A stretch of 64,000 bases of DNA from Owenia fusiformis (taxonomy: Eukaryota; Annelida; Polychaeta; Sabellida; Oweniidae). The position numbers were made by a program, and so were the translations under genes. The DNA lies in contig CAIIXF020000010.1 of the NCBI GenBank assembly GCA_903813345.2, positions 4,333,169 through 4,397,168 of the forward strand. Direction: 5' to 3'. Shown in pieces: positions 58,282 through 64,000 of the stretch. The first letter of the stretch is position 1. Each line of letters begins with the position of its first letter. The notes below the pieces were generated by a model. The model worked only from the letters and a program-made list of their open reading frames with translations. It ran no database searches and had not been told where the DNA came from.

Positions 58282-60939
58282 ATGCTACCTCGAAGTCGAC
58301 AAGATGAAGTGAATGAACTCATTGAAGACATGTTGCGACGAGGCATAATCAAGCCCTCACAGAGTCCATGGGCATCACCCATTGTACTAGTAAAGAAAAA
58401 GGATGGGTCATGGAGATTCTGTGTAGATTACAGAAAGTTCAATAGTGTTACCAAGAAGGATGCTTTTCCAATCCCCAGGATTGATGAAACATTGGACATG
58501 ATGAATGGATCCAAGTACTTTAGTACACTGGACTTAGCCAGTGGATATTGGCAAATACTACTAGATAAAGAAGCACAAGAGAAATCTGCTTTTACTGTGA
58601 GAGGGGGACTATTCCAATGGGCTGTGATGCCATTTGGCCTGTCAAACGCACCCTCTACTTTTTGCAGATTGATGGAAGAAGTTCTTAGCGGATTGAACAA
58701 AGAGGGTTCTTTAGTTTACTTGGATGACGTCATTTCATTCGCCCCTACATTTGAACAAGCCTTGAAACGGTTGGAAAGAGTATTTGGGCGCCTACGTAGA
58801 GCTGGGTTGAAGTTAAACCCCAAGAAGTGCACTCTACTCCAGACACAAGTGAACTATTTAGGCCATGTAGTATCGGGGGACGGCATTGCACCAGATCCCA
58901 AGAAAGTGGAAGCTATGGTGCAATATCCAACTCCAAGGACAGTCAAGCAAGTTCGGCAATTTGTAGGAGGTGCTTCCTACTATAGGAGACACATCCAAAG
59001 TTTTGCTGAAATAGCAGGACCTTTGCATAAGTTAACACGTAAAAACCAAAGGTTTTCATGGAACCCTGAAGCTGAAGAAGCTTTTGTTACTTTAAAGGAG
59101 AAGTTAACCACAGCACCAATTTTGGCCTTTCCGAGGGATGATTGTCCTTATATATTGGACACAGACGCAAGCTTTGAAGCTATGGGGGCAGTTCTATCCC
59201 AGATACAAGATAATGAGGAAAGAGTTATCTACTATGCAAGTCATCGACTAAATGGAGCAGAGTTAAACTACTGTGTAACCAGAAAGGAACTCCTGGCTGT
59301 GGTGTACTTCGTCAAGTATTTTCGTCAATACTTATATGGTGTTAGATTCACCGTTCGCTCGGATCATGGATCCTTGAGATGGTTGACGAATTTTAAGAAT
59401 CCCGAGGGGCAGTTGGCTCGATGGTTAGAGGTGCTACAGGAATACAATTTCCAGTTAGAATATCGACCTGGACCACGACATGCCAATGCGGATGTGATGT
59501 CTCGGAGACCCTGTACACAATGCTCCCATTGTGATGAGGAAGCCAATGAAGAGGATGTGTCTCAATTACAAGTTGCTATGGTTGCTATTGAACCAACTTG
59601 GACTTTAGAGAAGATTGTGGAGGCACAGGAACAGGATCCTGAGATACACCCGATATTGGAGGCCTTACGCTCCTCCTCAACCAGGCCAGCTTGGGATAAA
59701 ATCAGTTTTAACTCACCAGCTACCAAACACTACTGGCATTTATGGAATCAGTTAGAAATCCATGACAAGGTACTTTGTAAAAGATGGGAGGATGCCCGTG
59801 GCGAGCATGGTCATTTGCAAATACTTGTGCCATCACCGATGAAGCAAGTTGTGCTAGAGATGTGTCATGCCAATAAGGTGGCTGGGCATTTTGGGATACG
59901 ACGTACCTTTTTGAAGAGTAGACAGAGATTTTATTGGTTTGAACAGAGGGTTGACGTCAGAGGGGTAGTGCGTACTTGTCATACATGTTGAACAAGAAGA
60001 AAACCTCTGCGAGCCAGAAGAGCTCCATTGCAGATTCAGGGAGTAAGTTGTCCAATGGAGAGGTATGCAGTGGACATACTAGGACCATTCCCAGAGACTC
60101 TTAGGGGAAACAAGGTGATTATGGTTTGTGCTGACTACTTCTCAAAGTGGGTTGAAGCCTTCGCGCTTCCAAACCAAGAAGCGATTACTGTAGCGGACAA
60201 ATTGGTTACAGAAGTAGTGTGCAGATTCGGAGCTCCGGCAGAGTTGCATTCTGACCAAGGTCGGAATTTTGAATCTCATGTTTTCCAGGAAGTCTGCAAC
60301 CTAATGGGGATACACAAGACTAGAACCACACCGTTCCATCCACAGAGCGATGGAATGGTTGAGAGGTATAACCGTACCCTACTTGACACTATTGCTAAGT
60401 TGTTACAACCCGATATTCACCAATCCGACTGGGACGATCAGATTCCCTATGCTCTCCTGGCATATCGTACCTCTACTCATGAGGCTACCGGTGAAACCCC
60501 GGCTATGATGATGTTTGGGAGGGAATTATCTGTTCCGGTATCTTGGATGATAGCTGATCCCCATTCGGAGGAAATCAAGACTGACTATGTGATTGACCTT
60601 AGAGCTGGGCTGAAGGATGCCCACGAAAGGGCAAGTCAAGTGCTGAAAAAGTCAGCCAACCGTCAAAGAGATGTATACAATCGTAGAGTAGTAGGTAAGG
60701 GTTATAACCCTGGAGAGGCTGTTTGGTATTTGAACAATAACAAGAAGAGGGGTATTTCTCCAAAATTACAATGTAGGTGGTTGGGTCCTTTTCAGGTTTT
60801 GAAGAAGATGTCTGATGTGACCTACCGCATTCGTGAGTGGGGAAAGCGGACGCCAAGGGTGGTCATTATGACCAACTTAAACCATACGAAAGCCCACTTC
60901 CTGAAGACTGGACATCACTCGAGGAGGAGACTAATCTAA
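58282..60939 (+). pseudogene. Pol: RT, RNase H and integrase, interrupted
   Basis: The frame holds a Ty3/Gypsy RT with active site YLDD at 58717-58728 and the usual FGLSNAP motif. RNase H follows (LDTDASFEAMG, SDHGSLRWL) and then the integrase HHCC zinc finger. An in-frame TGA at 59989 falls in the zinc finger right after the second Cys pair begins. The same frame then continues through the integrase core with its D, D and E (VDILGPF, HSDQGRNFES, HPQSDGMVERYN) to a GPF module (WLGPFQVL). A 1-bp deletion near 60868 shifts the last residues out of frame; their continuation (HYDQLKPYESPLPEDW) is read in the frame of the downstream ORF. Protease is absent. Confidence 0.9.
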
Positions 60940-61421
60940 AGATGGAGAAGATTCCAACAGATTTGATGAATTTTGATTCGTGTGAGGCGGAACTGAAAAT
61001 TAAGCGGGGTAACACTGATGAAGTTGAAGATGAAGGACTCCGTGATGATGATCAAAAACAAGTGGAAGAAACCAATTCGAGTGCGGAGATGAAACCAGAT
61101 TTAATGGATGTAGAGTTACGTGGAGGAGATCAGAAAGATGAAGTATTAAAGCCTTCCGACTATGATGTTAATCCAGGACTTATAGATGTGCCAACTGATT
61201 CTGATGTTAAACCAAGATTTCAAGATGTGTCAACCGATTCAGATGGTGAAATACAGAAACCAGAGTGTACTAAGTCTATTAACAAGAAAGGGAATGAGAG
61301 TGAACAGGGTGGTAAAGATTCAGTGGGTCAGTCGAAAGTAACGGGTCGAGTCAGAAAACCCCCTAAACATTTATCTGACTATGATTTAAAGACTGTTTTG
61401 TGTGCTTTCAGGTTTAAAGAG
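60870..61421 (+). CDS. Pol C-terminal extension (now out of frame with pol)
   Basis: It begins with HYDQLKPYESP, the conserved end of many Gypsy integrases, so this part originally belonged to pol. The following 170 residues are acidic with repeats of D(V/L)xTDSDxxP type, and end in the basic motif VTGRVRKPPKHLSDYDLK, again typical of a Gypsy pol terminus. The open frame continues without a stop into the RS-rich ORF3. Confidence 0.6.
61401..61411 (+). promoter_or_regulatory. Candidate 3' splice site before ORF3
   Basis: TGTGCTTTCAG, preceded by GACTGTTTTG, is a good pyrimidine-tract acceptor 10 bases before the ATG at 61422. It would allow ORF3 to be made from a spliced subgenomic RNA, as env genes are. 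The donor was not identified. Confidence 0.45.
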
Positions 61422-62729
61422 ATGTCCCATCGGCCAAGATCAAGATTTGGAGGTCGCAGTGGTCGGTACGGGTTTGAACACAATGACAGAAGGGGCTATG
61501 GTAGAAATAGAGATAGCAGAGATTACAGTAGGGACAGAAGCCATGATTGGCAGGAGAGAGACAACAGTAGAGATAACTATAGGGACAGGAGCAATACTCG
61601 TAATGAGAGAGACAGTAGGGATTACACTAGAGATGGGAGCAAGGAGCATAAGGAGAGAGACAGTAGGGAGCGTAGATCGCATAGTGGTGGCAGAAGCAAA
61701 GTGGATAAGTTCGCTAGATGGGACCGATCCTCAAGGTCTTCGAGTAAGGACTCACTACCCATAGAGAGAGTTGCCACGGTTCAGGAGCCAGTAGGGCTTA
61801 ATTTCATGCAGCACCTTACCGGGCTATTTCAAACCTGGCAATCTAACTCCAGTGCTGGGCGTTCACTCTTTCCACCACCCTCTGCAAGTCTTGGGGCACC
61901 CCCTACATCAGATGATAGCCTTCCCGCAATAACCCTTGACATCTCTAGTGATCCGAAGACTCAACCTAAGAGTTCCACCTCTGACATCCCTAGTGCCTCA
62001 AAGACTCAACCTAAGAGTTCCACCACTTCAGCAGTGGTATCTTCTAAGTCTCAGGCTACCGTAACGTCAGTAAAAGGAACCCCTACCGTCACAACCTCTG
62101 AAATCCCCTAGTGTTTCAAAAACTCAACAAAAGAGTTCTACCTCTGCAGCAGTGGTAACTACCAAGCATCAGACAACCGTTGCCTAAGTTAAAAGACCCC
62201 CGACTTCTGCCATTGCACCACCAAAGACACCCGTGATCGTGTCCAGGACACAATCTGTAAGTGTTGCCAAGGAGATCCCGATATTTACGATCCCAGCCAC
62301 TATCACAGTAACTAACACCATGTCCTCCGTTATTGCCACCTCTACTGTCACATCTACTGTCACATCTATCAAGGCACCAGTAGTTTGGGGAAACGTTTGT
62401 CAGACATAAAGAGTAGTAAGAAAGAAAACCCTCCAAAACCTAAGCCAAAAGGGAGAAAGTCATCAAAGAAGGAACCAAAAAGCGTGCCAATCATTGATAC
62501 TAGCTCAGATGATGAGAGTGATACTAGGGTGGTAGTCACAAAGACGGCAAGGGTGATGTTGGAACGTTTAGCTAAGGATGAAGTGGATACAGAAGATTAT
62601 GACTCTTACAAGAAGGGTACTGTAGTCAATCCTATTAAAATGGAGATTCGGTTCAAATATTACGCCCGTGACGGAAGTGTTATCGAGGACGATACCCTGG
62701 TTACAAGGTACGGCAACCTTAAAATATAA
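61422..62729 (+). pseudogene. ORF3: arginine/serine-rich protein of unknown function
   Basis: It begins MSHRPRSRFGGRSGR and has about 100 residues of RDYSRDRS/RDNSRDNYRDRS-type repeats resembling the RS domains of splicing factors. A Ser/Thr/Pro-rich region follows, with repeats of the form KTQPKSSTxxA. The frame stops at 62109-62111. The same protein appears to continue in another frame (62100-62380, with one internal TAA) and return to the first frame at 62385. There it ends with a Lys-rich stretch (KPKPKGRKSSKKEPK) and a folded-looking 60-residue tail. So it has one insertion, one deletion and one nonsense change. It has no membrane segment, so it is not an envelope protein. I do not recognise the family. 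Confidence 0.55.
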
Positions 62730-63836
62730 ACAAACAGGACTATAAACCAAAGCTGTGGTACATTTAGGAACATGTGTTAGACCTGAAGTAATTATCGTAA
62801 AAGCACATTCATGAATCAATAGAACAAGACATATATGATTGTGCGAGAGACAAAAACATGCATAAGGAGATCATTACGAGTGAAATATGATAAAACCAAA
62901 CCTTTGGAACATTTATTATGATTTAAGAAGTGATTAATAAGGAACGTAATACTGTTGTGTTAAGACTGAAGTAATTAACGTGAAGGTACATTCATGAATC
63001 AATAGTACAAGATATATATGATTGTGCGAGAGACAAAAACATGCAGAAGGACATATTTATGAGTGGAACAGGATAAAACCAAATCTGTGGAACATAATGA
63101 TTTGTGCTGTAATTAATATAAAACACAAGACTGTCTTAGTTATTAAAGATATGTGAAACACTGTAATTAACATAGAAAGATATTTATGAACAGCATATGG
63201 ATTATAGACATGAGGATGTGATATATGAAAGACTGCATAATTAACATGGATATATATTTATGAACAACACACAGATTAGAGATAGTATAGGAGATGTGAT
63301 TGACTGTAATTAACATCGAAAGACATAAATGAATAACATACGGATTATATGGAGTATGTGATACGTGAGAGACTGATTAACATGGAAAGACATTTACGAT
63401 AAAACCTACGATCCAGGATAGGTGATATGTGAAAGACAAAGTAAATAACTTCGAAAGAGATATTCTTGATCAACATGAAGACATGTGATGTGTAATTTTG
63501 AGATAGACTAAGTGATTATCATAGAATATAGTACGTTTCTTAGAAGTATATAATCTAGAGACAAGTAGTTGCTGTGTCAGTAGTATTAGAGACATAGTTA
63601 AGGGACAGTTTACCATGAGAGTATTACAAGTTACTGAACTTATTCCAGAGACTTTATAAAGATGATATATATATACTTATATTTTCTATGAACAGTAATT
63701 CAAGAGAAGTTTTTATTTTCATAATGATTTAGCCTGTGAAACTACCTCACCAGTCGTAATATAGTATATTTTCTTAAAATAATTTGTTATTTTTTGTGTG
63801 TGCTTTAGACTTGGTGTTGTAAACACCAAAATCATT
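62730..63836 (+). repeat. 3' untranslated region with degenerate tandem repeats
   Basis: At least two clear copies of about 175 bp (near 62765-62905 and 62945-63080) sharing GAAGTAATTA(A/T)CGT, ATTCATGAATCAATAG and TATATGATTGTGCGAGAGAC. Shorter, more diverged units based on TGATATGTGAAAGACTG and AATTAACAT follow to about 63450. No ORF. Confidence 0.8.
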
Positions 63837-63848
63837 GGTTGGGAGGAG
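63837..63848 (+). other. Polypurine tract
   Basis: A purine run (GGGAGGAG, after TTGGTT) directly precedes the TG of the 3' LTR, the position of the plus-strand primer in LTR retrotransposons. Confidence 0.75.
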
Positions 63849-64000
63849 TGTAACAAATTATTTTTTTTCAAAAATTTTCTGGTATCAGTTATTGAAAGTT
63901 TTAGCACTTTAAGTAACAGTTACCCCGATTCTAGTTTGCTAGTTAGTGGTTACACATATTTGGGCAATTATTTCCGTTGTTATCTAGTTCGTAGGTAATG
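63849..64000 (+). repeat. 3' LTR, first 152 bp (truncated by window edge)
   Basis: By eye identical to 51545-51696 over its full visible length. The rest lies outside the window. Confidence 0.92.

Larger units (their letters stand above)
51545..64000 (+). mobile_element. Ty3/Gypsy LTR retrotransposon with giant LTR (right end outside window)
   Basis: 5' LTR 51545-56736, primer-binding site from 56738, gag at 56804, pol 58282-60939, ORF3 61422-62729, polypurine tract before 63849, and the first 152 bp of the 3' LTR. Those 152 bp are identical to the start of the 5' LTR by eye. RT, RNase H and integrase order is that of Ty3/Gypsy. Full length would be about 17.5 kb if both LTRs are equal. The copy is defective (gag-pol deletion, in-frame stop, frameshifts) yet young. 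Confidence 0.9.

Noticed and set aside
60599-60856. Minus-strand ORF opposite integrase
   Set aside because: Shadow of the conserved integrase coding strand.
61402-61764. Alternative-frame ORF across the RS-rich region
   Set aside because: Its long open frame is caused by the repetitive codon pattern of ORF3; the Met/Glu/Ile/Thr-rich product has no recognisable features.

Overview
This window is AT-rich, intron-containing animal nuclear DNA. The gene set is a lipid phosphatase, sarcoplasmic-type EF-hand proteins and a choline-transporter-like SLC5 gene. The repeats are TA-flanked mariner-type elements, a Polinton-like element, a LINE and a Ty3/Gypsy element. Together they suggest a marine invertebrate; a mollusc or another lophotrochozoan is my guess, but nothing in the sequence fixes the species. 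All coordinates were worked out by eye from splice signals, reading frames and repeat ends.

Host genes. (1) 1904-4790, minus: a seven-exon phospholipid phosphatase (PAP2) with all three catalytic motifs. (2) 5426-7004, plus: a two-exon, internally duplicated sarcoplasmic-calcium-binding-type protein, divergent from gene 1 across 635 bp. (3) 17356-19839, minus: a four-exon gene joining an HMG-CoA-lyase-like TIM barrel to a C-terminal EF hand, with one 1-bp frameshift in exon 1. (4) 31058-40335, minus: a nine-exon high-affinity-choline-transporter-like SLC5 gene whose introns are loaded with foldback and mariner-type elements. (5) 49571-50290, minus: an unrecognised, apparently decayed gene.

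Mobile DNA. 24722-29176 is a compact Polinton-like element. It has 6-bp target duplications GCCAAA, AGT...ACT termini and 249-259 bp terminal inverted repeats. It carries only a small basic protein and an A32/FtsK-type packaging ATPase; polymerase, integrase, protease and capsid genes are absent. 40975-48245 is a large imperfect palindrome of roughly 165-bp repeats, into which an internally deleted LINE (43209-47176) has inserted with a perfect 13-bp target duplication. From 51545 to the right edge lies a Ty3/Gypsy retrotransposon. Its inferred 5' LTR is about 5.2 kb long and contains a CRE/TATA promoter, two related tandem arrays and a small ORF for a single-pass membrane protein. Its internal region has a truncated gag, an interrupted pol and an arginine/serine-rich third ORF preceded by a good 3' splice site. 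The 3' LTR is cut by the window edge. Several TA- or TAA-flanked MITEs and foldback elements fill the remaining space.

Most promising for follow-up: the packaging-ATPase mini-Polinton as a possible satellite element, the giant LTR with its membrane-protein ORF and RS-rich ORF3, and the calcium-binding lyase-like fusion gene.
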